DNA of 24,060 bases from Ichthyosporea sp. XGB-2017a (Eukaryota; Opisthokonta; Ichthyosporea): the NCBI GenBank assembly GCA_002811675.1, contig PDIM01010361.1, positions 36,187-60,246 on the forward strand. Reading direction: 5' to 3'. A program made the translations under genes and the position numbers. Shown in pieces: positions 1-10,900 of this stretch. Numbering within the stretch: the stretch's first letter is position 1; each line of letters begins with the position of its first letter. The notes beneath the pieces are model-generated. The model was not told the DNA's origin, did no database searches, and saw nothing but the letters and a program-made list of their open reading frames with translations.

Positions 1-1195
1 AAAGGATTGATTTGAAAGATTTTGGAAATCTTAAAAAAAAAAAAAAATAAAAACTGTTTTTTTTAAAGTTGAAATTGTGACCTTTTTTTAAAATTAAAAA
101 CGAAACGGCAAAAAAAAAAAGTGATTAGCAACCAGCAACCAAATTAAAAATGTGACAATTATGGGACGAAGTTTTGATGAAAAAACAAAGCCGAAACATC
201 AGAAGGGGAGAATTGCCGAATAGAAATTGGAACCAGCAAATGGGCCATTTGAGGGGGCAACAGGGAAGAGGAGTGGTCAATTAAGAGTTGGTACCATTTA
301 CAAATGTATTGATTATCCAAGAAAGAAGGAGATATGGTCATTAATTAATGCGGGTTTTTTTATCTTTAGATGGGGATTAGAGGGAGACAGATGATGAAGA
401 TGGGCAGTAATAATGATGATGCAGAGAGATTCATAACCATAAATCAAAAACACGCCATCATCCAGTCTGTCTGTCCCTGCTGGATGATGGATCTCAATTC
501 TTCTTGAAGCTGTTTTGGTTTTCTTTTTTGTGTGTGTGTTTCGTTTTGGAGATAGTGGGTTATGGTTAAGATATAGATTTACTCCAGCAGTTGCAGAGGA
601 GTGCCTCTGTTGCTTTAATAACTGTCAAATTATTTATCTCTTTTCCCTTTTGTTCCCGGTTGTTGGGAAAGACTTGTGAGGCTCTCCCCCCCCCCTCTTT
701 TGTAAAGGGTCTAAAGGAAATTGACAGTCTCACTTTCCTCTCCTTTGAAGGATGGAGGGTGGTGTGTGGGAGAGGTGAAGAGGGTGTCTATTTCGGCGTG
801 TGTCTATTTGCGACTTAGTACTGGAGTTATCTGGGTTATCTAATTTCTGTCAGTTCTAGGAAATTCCATGGCAACGAACCATGGCAACTAGCTATCCTTA
901 ACTACCACTTTCCTTTTTTTTGTTTTCTTTTTTTGATCTCTTTGTAGAAGAGTCGTATCCATTTTTTTTCTTTCTCCTCCCCCTCCTCCTGCTGCACCAG
1001 CCTCCTCTATCTCTGTGTTTGAGTGTACTATAGCGAACTAATTGGCTCTGCCCCTGAATTCATCAACTGATATTTTTATTTCAAATATAACAAGAGTCAA
1101 GTCCCATTATGATGCTTCACTATATTATCCCCTTCCCAAAGGATGAAGGGGGTTGAACATAAACCATTGCAAATATTCACGTTGGGGGACTGGTA
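1..1195. other. Noncoding stretch downstream of A1
   Basis: No supported gene. It contains A-rich and T-rich low-complexity runs (about 30-120 and 900-970), a C-run near 685-697, and a direct repeat CCATGGCAAC at 866-875 and 879-888. A minus-strand AATAAA lies at about 1075-1080, some 115 bases beyond the A1 stop, and is the likely A1 polyadenylation signal. A 75-codon plus-strand frame at 591-818 has no protein-like features. Confidence 0.6.
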
Positions 1196-4100
1196 CTAAC
1201 AGTGGGGGGGATATTCAATATGAACTTCTTTTAGGTCGCAGTCTACGTCTCCTCCCATCACTGCTCCCTGATGAAAGGTGTGCTCTTGTTGGCATCCAAA
1301 ACCAAACGTAGAATTCGACAAAGGGGGTGTTGCTGCGTCGCTTATGTGCACTGCGATAAAATCACTAGCTCCATCTCCATACCGGATGGCCCAGTGGAAC
1401 CTCCAATTGTCTTCCAGAGCAGATGTATTGTACTTTGTGAAAATGTTCTCCAGTGTGTACGGTACGGATGAGAAATAGGAGTTGAGGTAATCGGCGTACT
1501 GGGCCACTCCGTATTTCCAGGCCCATGTACTGTCCACCATTTGGAAAAGAATGTCATCATCATGGACTGAGCCTTTCACTAACGGGTCCGCGTCGTACGA
1601 GGCCAACTTTTGCTTCTCGTAATTTGACTCTGGCACCCAGTTGAGCTGATAGGTACTGTTGGCGAATAGTCTAATCTCATTGTTCTTCATGCTGACCATA
1701 AAAAGTCCTGGGATACATCTCGCACTTTCGTGCACATCGCCAATGGTACACAACGGAAGCTTATCCTGGATGAGGCCCTGGCCGGAGTTATTGCGGTAGA
1801 CACCCGCCCATCCCCTGGCAGGGCGATGTGCCTGAAATTCAAATTCCACTATAAGGGAGCAGTCGCACAGAGGAGGGAGTCCTGCTTCAGGGTTGTCCCT
1901 GCAGTTATTACACTCGTCTGTTGTGAATGCAGAGCAATGGCATGTACGGTACATGCAAGGGAGATTTGAGCATATACGCGTTGCTGAATCAGTCACATTG
2001 GTTACATTGGAAAGCTTTACCTGCTGGATACTTGGTGGCGTATCAGGCCTCATTGCACTGTTAGATTGGGCGGCGAGAAATTGGGATGGTGTATCTCGCT
2101 GCCATGTATTACGGTCTTCAGTTGCTGCCACCACCTCAGGGGTCCAAATCAAAGGGGTGAGATAGCCCTTCTCCGTCCAGTTGGATTTGTGAAGTACATT
2201 GATTTGGAAATATGTTTGGGCAGGGGGGTACAGAAAATAATCTGTCCACAAAGATGGGGGCATGTAACCATAAATTGCTGGGGGGACTACAGCGTCGCGA
2301 AACCAACAAGTCATATCGGCGGTTTGATTTCTTCGAATGAGCTGGGAATCCCGTATCAAATACGTGTAATTGTATGGCTCGCCCTTGTAGTTGGCGGCCA
2401 TATAAGTGGTCTTGGAAAGCGCAATCCAGCTCATCAACGAGCCAGCTTTGAACATGGACTTTTTCACAATCTGGTACATCTGTGTCACGCTTTTCGCTAG
2501 AGAATCAGGTGGATAGCCTTTAATAGTTTGGAATTTTGCGCAGCTGTACAGATATGTTCCGACCAAAGACTGTTCCCATCCAATACCCGCATTGAGGTTT
2601 CCGATTCTGCTGTACGTAGCAGAGTGCATCGCCTTGTCAAGAGTTGAAGAGAAGGAATATGTGCAGTTTACCAAGGCCTCCCCAGTTAAATTTTTTCTTA
2701 CATTGCATTGGTTAAAGGCATCTACTAGTATGCCATAATCCCCCTGCACCACATAAATATTATTTTGCAAGTCTTCCCAGGCATTGCGGCATTCAACATC
2801 TGCTTCCATCTCATCCATCAGATGGGCCATTGTGTCCACGGTATCCTTGTATTCCTCATATGATGCTTTGGCAATGCTGTGGATTGATGAGATTGTCTGG
2901 TTAAAACCTCTTCCTGCGAGTTCGATGACTGCTTTAGCACCGCTTTGAAGCATATCCTCCGCCATTCCAAGCATTAGGAACGTGTTCAAGAACTCTGCCC
3001 CCACGCCCAGGCCGGCAACTCCAACCGAGTCCACGATATCACCGAACGCCGACGACGTCATATCAGAGATGGGGGCAGACACTTCATCATTTCCTATCTC
3101 CGATGGGTAAAGGCTATGCATTTGAGCAACAGTCGCGGAAGACAAGTCCAGGGAGGGTTCATTCATGACAAGCTTTTCTTCAACAATGGCATTGGCAGAT
3201 AAAGGATCATTGAAATCACAGATATTTCCATCCCCAGCCCAGTTCTCTTTATAGACTTCATCTCCTGTACAAAAATCACCTTGGTGCTTTTCATCATCAT
3301 CAAAATAAATCTCTTCGGAAACTACTAAAGGCTCGAAATTGGAGAAGAACTTAGTTTCATGGTTTTCGTTTTGTATATACTCTGCTGATGGTTGTCGATA
3401 CCGAACATCGTCATTATTAACCCGCGTCAATTTTAAAAACTTCAAATCATATTTTGCCTGTTCTATCTGCTCTGCTATTCGGATGTTTTCTTCTTTCAAA
3501 TCTTCTACCATTTTCGTCAGTTTTCTAGAGCCTCTTTCCACCTTAGCAAAATACTTTGAGCTTTTCCACACTTCTTTGTTTAATGTCTCAATGCTTTCAT
3601 CAAAAGGTCGGGAATAGATTGACAATGCTTCATCAGAACTCTTATATTCCAGGCTTTCATATTCTTGTCTTACTTTGCTGTACTTGTTCGATATAGCGTT
3701 CATTTGCTCGTTAAAACTAAGTGCCCTATCATTCAATAATTGTTCTAGTTCTTCCTTTTCAGCTTTCGCATCCTCTTTGATTACGCTAATTTTGTACTTT
3801 GTTCTTGCATACGTAACACCGCCAACGAACATCAGCAGACCAGTCTCGGGCAGGCCCGTTTCCATGATGCATTTTGACATGTCGGAATAAGGCGACCGCC
3901 AGCAATTCACATTGCTGTCCGCAGACTTACGACCTTGCATTGCTGAAGAATCGTATGTGGGGTCCGCCATTGAAGGGCACATTCCTTTTGGCACGGCAAC
4001 GATATCTCGACCATATCGCGCAATACCTACGCTACCCACACATCCATACTGAGCGAACACGGTAATTTTATCAAGACCTCCGTAAGCCAGTAATGTCACA

Positions 4101-4510
4101 AGGGCATTCCATCCGAACGGCAAAGTATCATTGTACAAGGAAAGCATAACTGAGCTGGAATAAAGATTAACACAGGCATCTGCAAATGCAGACTCATTGC
4201 ACTTCTTTGTCGCTGGATTGAAATAATCGACTTGTTGCGCTATCCATGTTAGATTGGTTTTACTCTTGTCCGTTGGCAGTTTGCTAAATATCGAGAGCGC
4301 CACCTGGGACAATGCCTGCTTGGTCATCAAATACGCTGGGAGGCTATTGGACTCCCCCGAAGTGTAGATGCTGATGTTTGCCATGGTCAGATCAGATCCA
4401 CGCTGGCCCTGGCCCACTGCTTTCCGTGGCAGTGCATTGGTGGGTAAGCTTTTCAGAACAGCAATAAGAATGACAACGCCAACAACAGTTTTAAATTGTC
4501 CCAATTTCAT
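1196..4510 (-). CDS. Large secreted coiled-coil protein, family A copy 1 (A1)
   Basis: This 1104-residue protein starts at the first ATG after a TATA box about 100 bases upstream. Function is not recognised. Residues 1-27 form a hydrophobic signal peptide. Residues about 45-215 form an N-terminal domain with paired Cys and the motif YGCVGSVGIARYG, followed by VPKGMCP. A short hydrophobic patch near 220-235 leads into a long charged coiled coil (about 235-362). An acidic linker follows, then a strongly hydrophobic Gly/Ala/Leu segment (about 488-530) and a helical stretch. A Cys-rich cluster (about 847-883) runs into the motif RPARGWAGVY (897-906). The C-terminal region is Trp/Tyr-rich and ends PPHC. 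Many NxS/T sequons fit glycosylation in the secretory path. A2 (7934-11221) is a paralogue along its whole length. Whether the hydrophobic segment spans or inserts in a membrane is open. Confidence 0.93.
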   Translation of the reverse strand: MKLGQFKTVVGVVILIAVLKSLPTNALPRKAVGQGQRGSDLTMANISIYTSGESNSLPAYLMTKQALSQVALSIFSKLPTDKSKTNLTWIAQQVDYFNPATKKCNESAFADACVNLYSSSVMLSLYNDTLPFGWNALVTLLAYGGLDKITVFAQYGCVGSVGIARYGRDIVAVPKGMCPSMADPTYDSSAMQGRKSADSNVNCWRSPYSDMSKCIMETGLPETGLLMFVGGVTYARTKYKISVIKEDAKAEKEELEQLLNDRALSFNEQMNAISNKYSKVRQEYESLEYKSSDEALSIYSRPFDESIETLNKEVWKSSKYFAKVERGSRKLTKMVEDLKEENIRIAEQIEQAKYDLKFLKLTRVNNDDVRYRQPSAEYIQNENHETKFFSNFEPLVVSEEIYFDDDEKHQGDFCTGDEVYKENWAGDGNICDFNDPLSANAIVEEKLVMNEPSLDLSSATVAQMHSLYPSEIGNDEVSAPISDMTSSAFGDIVDSVGVAGLGVGAEFLNTFLMLGMAEDMLQSGAKAVIELAGRGFNQTISSIHSIAKASYEEYKDTVDTMAHLMDEMEADVECRNAWEDLQNNIYVVQGDYGILVDAFNQCNVRKNLTGEALVNCTYSFSSTLDKAMHSATYSRIGNLNAGIGWEQSLVGTYLYSCAKFQTIKGYPPDSLAKSVTQMYQIVKKSMFKAGSLMSWIALSKTTYMAANYKGEPYNYTYLIRDSQLIRRNQTADMTCWFRDAVVPPAIYGYMPPSLWTDYFLYPPAQTYFQINVLHKSNWTEKGYLTPLIWTPEVVAATEDRNTWQRDTPSQFLAAQSNSAMRPDTPPSIQQVKLSNVTNVTDSATRICSNLPCMYRTCHCSAFTTDECNNCRDNPEAGLPPLCDCSLIVEFEFQAHRPARGWAGVYRNNSGQGLIQDKLPLCTIGDVHESARCIPGLFMVSMKNNEIRLFANSTYQLNWVPESNYEKQKLASYDADPLVKGSVHDDDILFQMVDSTWAWKYGVAQYADYLNSYFSSVPYTLENIFTKYNTSALEDNWRFHWAIRYGDGASDFIAVHISDAATPPLSNSTFGFGCQQEHTFHQGAVMGGDVDCDLKEVHIEYPPHC

Positions 4511-5156
4511 GATTCACAATTTTGATTTCTTCTTTGACACTATAAAAAATTCAAAACAATGTTAAGAGCTGGCTCAATGCGTTTGGTTTAATGGTTTGTT
4601 TGTATTTCCTTTTTATAGCCCTGCAATACATGCTGCGGTCAATATCCGACTTTTGTTCCGCAGCGGCAATCCCATAAAGACGGATTCTTACCGCCTCCAA
4701 TCCATCCTTCCTGGAGGTAGATTCCCTGGGAGCACCGAGCACACCCAAGTATGTCATTCCACTCCCGGCACACCATGTATTGCGCAATGGAGTCTGGAGA
4801 TGGCAGGTGCGGGAATAGATGTAGATATTTCTCCGTACCACTATAAACGGCACTTGCTATTTCATCATACCCCATCACCATCAGTATCATTAAATTATTG
4901 GAATATGTACCACTTCCCCGAACAAGATAGCATCTTCAAAGTAGGCAGGGAAGCTAAGTGACAGCCAAAAGATGCTCTGTCCCAACAAAGAAGCCTGTCT
5001 GTGTTCTTGACCGACCTTCGTAAAGTTGTGTTTCCTTCTTTTATTGATTTATCTGTGTCATAGAAGTGGGAGGGGGGGGGGAGGGGCGGGTATCGTTTCT
5101 TCGTTCGCAGGGAATAAGATGGTTTCTCATTTTCATGAAACAATGGCAAGAATTTT
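4511..5156. other. Intergenic region between B1 3' end and A1 promoter
   Basis: It holds the A1 TATA box, the putative B1 polyadenylation signal (minus-strand AATAAA about 5041-5046, roughly 115 bases after the B1 stop), and a G-rich run at about 5069-5090. Overlapping open frames of 80-120 codons on both strands (about 4596-4961) lack start context, signal peptide or homology to the neighbours. I do not call them genes. Confidence 0.5.
4609..4618 (-). promoter_or_regulatory. TATA box of A1
   Basis: The minus strand reads CTATAAAAAG about 100 bases upstream of the A1 ATG at 4510. No other ATG lies between the box and the start codon, which supports the chosen start. Confidence 0.6.
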
Positions 5157-6761
5157 CTACGATTGAACAGTCCCTAACAAATAGAGGTCGTACATGACAC
5201 TCACCTTGGAGAGATTGATACCAGAGAAGGTTGAAAAGGTCACACTTTCGGACTTGTAGATATTAAAGTCTTCAAACACAACAACAGACTGAAGGACAGA
5301 TTCAATTTTGCTGGTCACATCTTGGATTTCGTCTACCATGAACTTGTTCTGTAGCCAAAAGCTTTCGGACGGAATGTCGTTGGTGTTTGTTGTAGTCGTA
5401 CTAAAGGTTAAATTTCCTGCATTCACTGCTAGTTCAATATGCTTGCTATAGTCCACGGAAGCTTTGCCACTGTCCGGATATCCATACAAGCTGCAGAAGC
5501 CAAAGGTATACTCCTGATACCAATTTTCCAGGTCAATATGACTCTTGGGCTGATTATTCAGAGGCAAACTGATAGATCCCAGGTTAACATCATAGGTAAC
5601 ATCTCCGGTACATCCACAGGAACCCCATTCTGATTCCTCGGAATCTTTACAAATCGAGAAGGACTTCCCAGATCTGAATGTGGTGTCGGTTAGGCTGTAA
5701 TAGTCATATCCACCGGATGTTTGGTATGTTTTGTATGCAAGCGATATATCCGAGGGCACGCTCCCGCCAATGACACGCTTGACCAGCAACCTATTAGAAA
5801 TAATCATGAAAAAGTCCATTCCGTCGGGAAGATACGCCAACTCGTCATCAACATGCGTGGAAGCAGGACCAGGCCTATCTTCGGTCATTATAAATGTCGC
5901 AACCATTTCTTTACCATCTGTCTTGCTTTTAAACACAGAAAGTTTTGTCTCCGTTGGTGCAAGTATGGGGCTAACCCCATCTTGGAAGCTGAGTAGGTAG
6001 AAGGGATATGCCCTCTTGTTTGTATCTAGTGCCCTTAGCTGGCCAGTAACATAGTTTTCCATGTATGTTATCTCCACTGGTGTGGGTACGGGACTCTTGG
6101 ACGGGGCATGCACAATAATGGTCACATCTGCGTTGGATACGTCAACATAGATCAAAGTACCATTCTCCTCCTCTGTGAGATACACCTGGTTCATCTCGGC
6201 ATCGGTCTGGAAGGAGTAACCGGCCAGAGAAGAGGTATGATTGGTATATATCGGAGTACTGTTCACTGGGGCAGTATTGATCATCAAGTTGGCTACTCCA
6301 GAGTCCACGTTAGTGGTTAAGATGACATTTCCACTTGCATCAAGGCTCAGAGCAGGTGCAGCAAATTCAATGGTGAGTTCAAAACAGGACCCAGTGGAAT
6401 AGAACCAGCTCTTGTGGGGCGTATCACAGTCTAGATGGTACAGTGTCCTCATCATACCTTGGTTGGATGCTGCCGGCTCTGATCTCATGTTCTCAAAGTT
6501 CTTGTTTGCTAATCCAAGTTCCATAATTATCATAATGTCCCATTGATCAGAACTGCCCACCTCTACTGAGGGGTAAGGTCGGTCTTTCAAGGATATAGCT
6601 TTCAAGATTTGATCAACACTGGAGGTGGCCTCATCACTCTCAGGGGCTATTGATGCATTATCTTGGGGACTGCCAATCACTCTTGCATTGGCTGCAGACA
6701 TGCTACAAGGGATCAAGCCATAGTGCAATAGGAGACACAGTATCAGCACATGAAACATCAT
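5157..6761 (-). CDS. Secreted protein, family B copy 1 (B1)
   Basis: This 534-residue protein has a signal peptide (about 1-25) and no other membrane segment. Function is not recognised. The body looks beta-rich, with alternating hydrophobic residues, many Thr/Ser and several NxS/T sequons. Cys pairs occur near 112/126 and in a cluster at about 381-394, with one more at 423. It is paralogous to B2 (13752-15410). The clearest shared block is ATFIMTED, then LPDGMDFFMIISN (about 311-323), matching ALFIQTTT, then VPDGFDTALYITN in B2. The C-terminal stretches also align (FNIYKSESVTF with LNIFRASRLLF). The block faintly recalls TULIP-type lipid-binding folds; this comes from memory of the pattern and is unproven. 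B1 is transcribed in the same direction as A1, about 650 bases upstream of it, with its own TATA box. An adjacent in-frame ATG at codon 2 is an alternative start. Confidence 0.92.
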   Translation of the reverse strand: MMFHVLILCLLLHYGLIPCSMSAANARVIGSPQDNASIAPESDEATSSVDQILKAISLKDRPYPSVEVGSSDQWDIMIIMELGLANKNFENMRSEPAASNQGMMRTLYHLDCDTPHKSWFYSTGSCFELTIEFAAPALSLDASGNVILTTNVDSGVANLMINTAPVNSTPIYTNHTSSLAGYSFQTDAEMNQVYLTEEENGTLIYVDVSNADVTIIVHAPSKSPVPTPVEITYMENYVTGQLRALDTNKRAYPFYLLSFQDGVSPILAPTETKLSVFKSKTDGKEMVATFIMTEDRPGPASTHVDDELAYLPDGMDFFMIISNRLLVKRVIGGSVPSDISLAYKTYQTSGGYDYYSLTDTTFRSGKSFSICKDSEESEWGSCGCTGDVTYDVNLGSISLPLNNQPKSHIDLENWYQEYTFGFCSLYGYPDSGKASVDYSKHIELAVNAGNLTFSTTTTNTNDIPSESFWLQNKFMVDEIQDVTSKIESVLQSVVVFEDFNIYKSESVTFSTFSGINLSKVSVMYDLYLLGTVQS

Positions 6762-6830
6762 CTTTTTTCAGTGTTGTTAATAATATCCTTGTAGTATCAG
6801 ATTCCCAACTGGCTGTTGTTCAGATGTGTC

Positions 6831-6840
6831 GATTATAAAT
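6831..6840 (-). promoter_or_regulatory. TATA box of B1
   Basis: The minus strand reads ATTTATAATC about 75 bases upstream of the B1 ATG, a spacing similar to that of A1 and the small GPI-type gene. Confidence 0.5.
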
Positions 6841-7725
6841 ACACTTGTTGTGGATTGTGTACAACTGTTGCTTTTATCACGTCGGGGTTCACCCCTCGAA
6901 TGAGTTCTATCCCAAAACACACTTAACTACACGAAGGATAAGTTTTCTTTTGTGCAAACTTCGCTTTTTCGCTCACACATTTTTAGCAGCTCGGTTAGCA
7001 TGTTCGTTTCCAACTAAAATAAGTCCATGTTAATAGCGCTCTTCTCTTTGTCTGTATTTGTCTGCAGATGCACCATCCACTCTGGGGCTATCATTAGGTA
7101 GTCAATGAAGGAAATGGCAAGCTTCGTGTAGAGGGAAAATAAGAACACACTGAGATACACAAGAGATCACACACCTTACCACATATGTAGTCTTAAGTGT
7201 TGACACATGTTACGCAATAAAGCCCCATTATTCCCAAACACATATCCATCCTTCCCCTTCATCTCCCTCCACATCTCCCGCATCTTTGAGAAAAACAAAC
7301 CCTGAAACCTCAATGCTATAAATAGATAACAAAGGCGAGATTTTTAAAGGTAAGTAAATAACTTAAAAAGGTGGGTCTGTTAGCCTCTGGCATTGGAAAT
7401 ATTTACGATTGATTAATAGATCGGAGATTTAACAGGCACATTGGGACACAACTCCGCAGTGCACGTGGGACAAGGACCTCTACAAGGGACACTACTAGAA
7501 CCTTTGGACCCCTATCATTTATCAATATCAGGAAACACCGGGAGACGGGAGTAGCGGATTTGGCGGTTTATTGTTCATCAACTTCTCAGTGTGCATTGCT
7601 GTTGACATTTCAGGACAGGGGTTATTAACATAGTGAGCCAAAAAAAAACAGCCCTGGCGTTAAACTTCAGATGACAGATGGCGTGGCGGTTTGTACTTTT
7701 GTACTTTGTGTAGTTTTAGAAGCCT

Positions 7726-7794
7726 CGGAGAGAAAGAGAGGGGGAAAGGGAGAGAGGAAGAGAGAGAGAGAAGAACAAGGGATGAGGGGGGGGC
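7726..7794 (+). repeat. Purine (GA/G) tract upstream of A2
   Basis: About 70 bases are almost all A and G, with GA dinucleotide runs and a final run of eight G. It lies 140-210 bases before the A2 ATG. It may be plain simple-sequence DNA or a promoter element able to form triplex or quadruplex structure. Confidence 0.6.
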
Positions 7795-7933
7795 GAGTAG
7801 AGGATAGAGGTATATTGTTATTCGGTTGTTGGTATTAAATGTGCTTTTGAAAAAATTATTAAGGCATTGAGATTTGCTCATCTGATTTAAAAATTATTAG
7901 GAAAGAATCAAATTCAGACAAAAGAAAACAACT

Positions 7934-10900
7934 ATGGTATCCGCTTACAAGAGGACAAACTCACCTAAGAGCGTCACTCTTGCTACACTTGCCCTGTTTG
8001 CGCTACTCTACCACCCTATAGGTGCAGTGCCGGTTGCACAGCCTCTTGCCCCAAGGATTCCTCAATCCGCCCTTTCCAGTGCCAATGTCACTTGGTATAC
8101 CTCAGGGGCTTTTGCTTCTTATAGCACCTGGTCTGTAACCAAACGGGCTATTGCCGGAATAGCACTCCAACTGTATTCTCGCCTCCCTGCTAACAAGACG
8201 GGTATGAATGTATCTTTTGTTCTTCAAAATATTGACCCCAATTCAGCTCTGAATGAAAATACATTCTGCAACAAGTCGCGCATCCAGGATGTTTGCACAG
8301 CCTTCCTATTGCATTCCTTGTTGACAACGGGTCAGTTGGAGACTATTCCTCTCTTCTGGCCCGAGCTGGTGCTGAGTTTAACGTTTCTTGGCTCACCTTT
8401 CATTGTTCATTTTAATAAGTACGGATGTGTTGAAAGTGTCTCGCTTTCTCGAACGGGGGTGGATCTGGTCACCATCCCCAAAGATGCCTGCCCGCCTCTC
8501 GCTTCTCTTCAAGATGACGATACGCCCTTATCAAGCGACTCATCCAATTGTTGGCAATTGGTGTACTCCTCCAGTTTCTTTACCAAAGATGCTTGGGCCC
8601 GATGTATCCTTGAAAACCCTGTCTTAGAAATTGTAGCCTCTGGCCTTCTCATCTCTGGATCGAATGCCTATGTGAAGTGGAAAACTGGGGGCGTAAAAGA
8701 GGTTTGCGAGCGCGAAAAATCAATTTTAGAGGACGACCTTCAAAGGCAATTCAGCGACAACAGCTTTGATATTAGCACCTTTGAGAAAAATTTGCAAAGA
8801 ACTGAAATGAAACTTGAGGCGCGTCAAAATTATATCACTAATGCAGAAGATGTCATCACATCAAGGGGGAAAGACAACATAGCAAATTTGAAGGCTGAAT
8901 TGAAGTCATATGATGGAAAAATTGAGAACACCAAATATGCGATGAAGAAATGGGCTAAAGAGTATAAACAATTGGAGAAAGAGAATAAGGCCTTGGTCAA
9001 AGATTTGAATGAATTGGAAGGGCGCATAGAGGCTCAGTCAGATATTATGGTGTATGAGCTTATTGATGACTATTTTGATCTTCAGTCCGCGAATATAAAC
9101 ATCCCAAATGATGAAGTTCAGGACCAAAATGAAATTAAAGACCGTGTCCAGAACGCATGTGATTCGATGAGTAGAACTTCTGTTACAGACTCTTTTAGTT
9201 ATGATGTGGGAACATGTACAATGGAAATGGAAGATATATCCGGAAATGCCCTTGGAAATGATGCAATAACAAATGCCAACTTGGTGTCAAATCAAGATGT
9301 AGTAGATGAATTTGTTGGTCAGTACCCAGAGTTGGATAACCTTGTTGGACGGGATGCTTCATTGGAAACATCTGATACGGTTGCCAGTGCATTTGGAAAA
9401 GGTTTCCAATATGGAGTATACTTTTCCACTATTTTCGAAGCGGTAGGCGGTTTGGTTAATATGATAATTATGTTCCACATTGCTGAAAACTACATCGAAG
9501 ACATGGTGAGAGAAATCAATCACTATCTCCTACGTGGATTTAATGCCACCGAACATGCATTGGAGAGTCTTGCCATTCAACAACAGAAGGAGTTCGAGGC
9601 CACTATGGACACGGTGAGCAATCTGGTTACCACAATCGATTCAGAGCTGGACTGTCACAGTGCGTGGGAAGAGTTCCGAAACAAGGTTTATGTTCTGACA
9701 ACAGACCACGAAGCAATGAAGAGTAACTATCAGCTCTGCAAGACTAATAATAATTTCACCGGGGCTGCTTACTTCAATTGCTAATGGAACAATGGTGTAC
9801 AGGAGCGTCAGAACAATCACTGGAATGTCTACCTGGAAATGGCCAATGCAGCAAAAAGCGATTGGAAAGAATCCCTTCCTGGAGCATACATATGGAACTG
9901 TGCCCGGATGGCCATCGTGAGCAAGAAAATGGCCCCGGACCAAGTAGCTAATTTCCTCGAGCACGCCTTCACTGTTGTTTTGCGCATGACTCAAATTTCA
10001 GGTCTTCTCTACCAATGGACTGCATCCATCATGACAGGTTATTCAAGTACGCATCCTTCCAGTAATGCTACTAACGCTGACTACTCCTCACAGGTCCTCC
10101 AGGGACTTGACATTAGTGTAAACAACACAAAGCAGTTAAAGATGTGGCTGGTGACAAGTGTTGTGCCCCCTGCAATTGCTGGCTACCTCTCCCCCAAATG
10201 GTGGACTTCTGTTGGACTCCCCCCCCCATCCATGTTGCACTATCAGATTCAGCCTCTGAATATCTCCACATGGAGCCCTCGTGGCCACTTGGCGGCCTCT
10301 TTGTGGCTACCAGAGGTAGAAGCAGCCGATGCAAACAAGCATACCACCTTCGCCGATGGATCTAATACAAGTACAAAAGGGCACCTCGATCCTCCCAGTT
10401 TCCAAGTGATCAAAGTGACCAATGTAACCAACGCTACCGAGTATGGGTACAAGCTGTGCAGAGAGCAGAATTGCTATCACAGGATATGTGAGTGCGTGGC
10501 AAAGACACTGGAGGAGTGTGTGGATGGAGAATGTTCCTATGTTATTGAGTTTAGTTTCTCCTCCCAGCGGCCTGCGCGTGGATGGGTGGGAGTTTACAGC
10601 AACAGCTCAGCCCCAAGTGAATCTTATCTTCCCCCCGGTCTCTCTGAATGCTCAACTCGAGACACAGGTCCCGGTGATGTGTGTCTGCCTGGCATGCTCA
10701 TTCAAAACTTGCCCGAAAATCGTATCAAGCTGTGGGCCAATACCTCGTACTCGCTCCATTTTCCCACAGATGATCAGTGGGAGTACACTCGCTTGCTGCA
10801 GAGTGACACCACTGGACACCGTGCGGTGAAGGATACGCTTCTCTTGCAAATGTGGGAAAGCGACTGGGCGTGGAAATATGGCGATGACATCTACAGTGAC

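Larger units (their letters stand above)
6762..7933. other. Divergent intergenic region between B1 and A2
   Basis: This stretch of about 1.2 kb separates the divergently transcribed B1 and A2, so it should carry both promoters. B1 has a clear TATA box near 6831-6840. A second good TATA-like string, CTATAAATAG, lies on the plus strand at 7316-7325, some 610 bases before the A2 ATG. A nearly pure purine tract covers about 7726-7794. I found no supported coding region. Confidence 0.55.

Noticed and set aside
591-818. 75-codon plus-strand open frame
   Set aside because: Low-complexity sequence with a C-run, no ATG context, no signal peptide and no protein-like pattern.
4596-4961. Overlapping frames of 80-120 codons on both strands between A1 and B1
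   Set aside because: They overlap each other and the A1 TATA box and leader, lack start context, and show no resemblance to neighbours. A Cys-containing minus frame (4639-4935) looked slightly protein-like but is too weak.
7341-7620. Splice-donor-like AAAGGTAAGT at 7347-7356 and acceptor-like ATTTCAG near 7612 as a leader intron for A2
   Set aside because: The donor lies only about 30 bases after the TATA string, leaving almost no first exon, and donor-like strings arise by chance in AT-rich DNA.
9782-9784. Nuclear code where TAA is a sense codon
   Set aside because: The 23068 gene ends at TAA in a normal position, and no other long gene here has in-frame TAA, so a global reassignment is not supported.
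9660-9860. Intron spanning the A2 internal stop
   Set aside because: Candidate GT-AG pairs around the stop would remove residues that align with A1, or do not cover the stop. The frame is unchanged across it.
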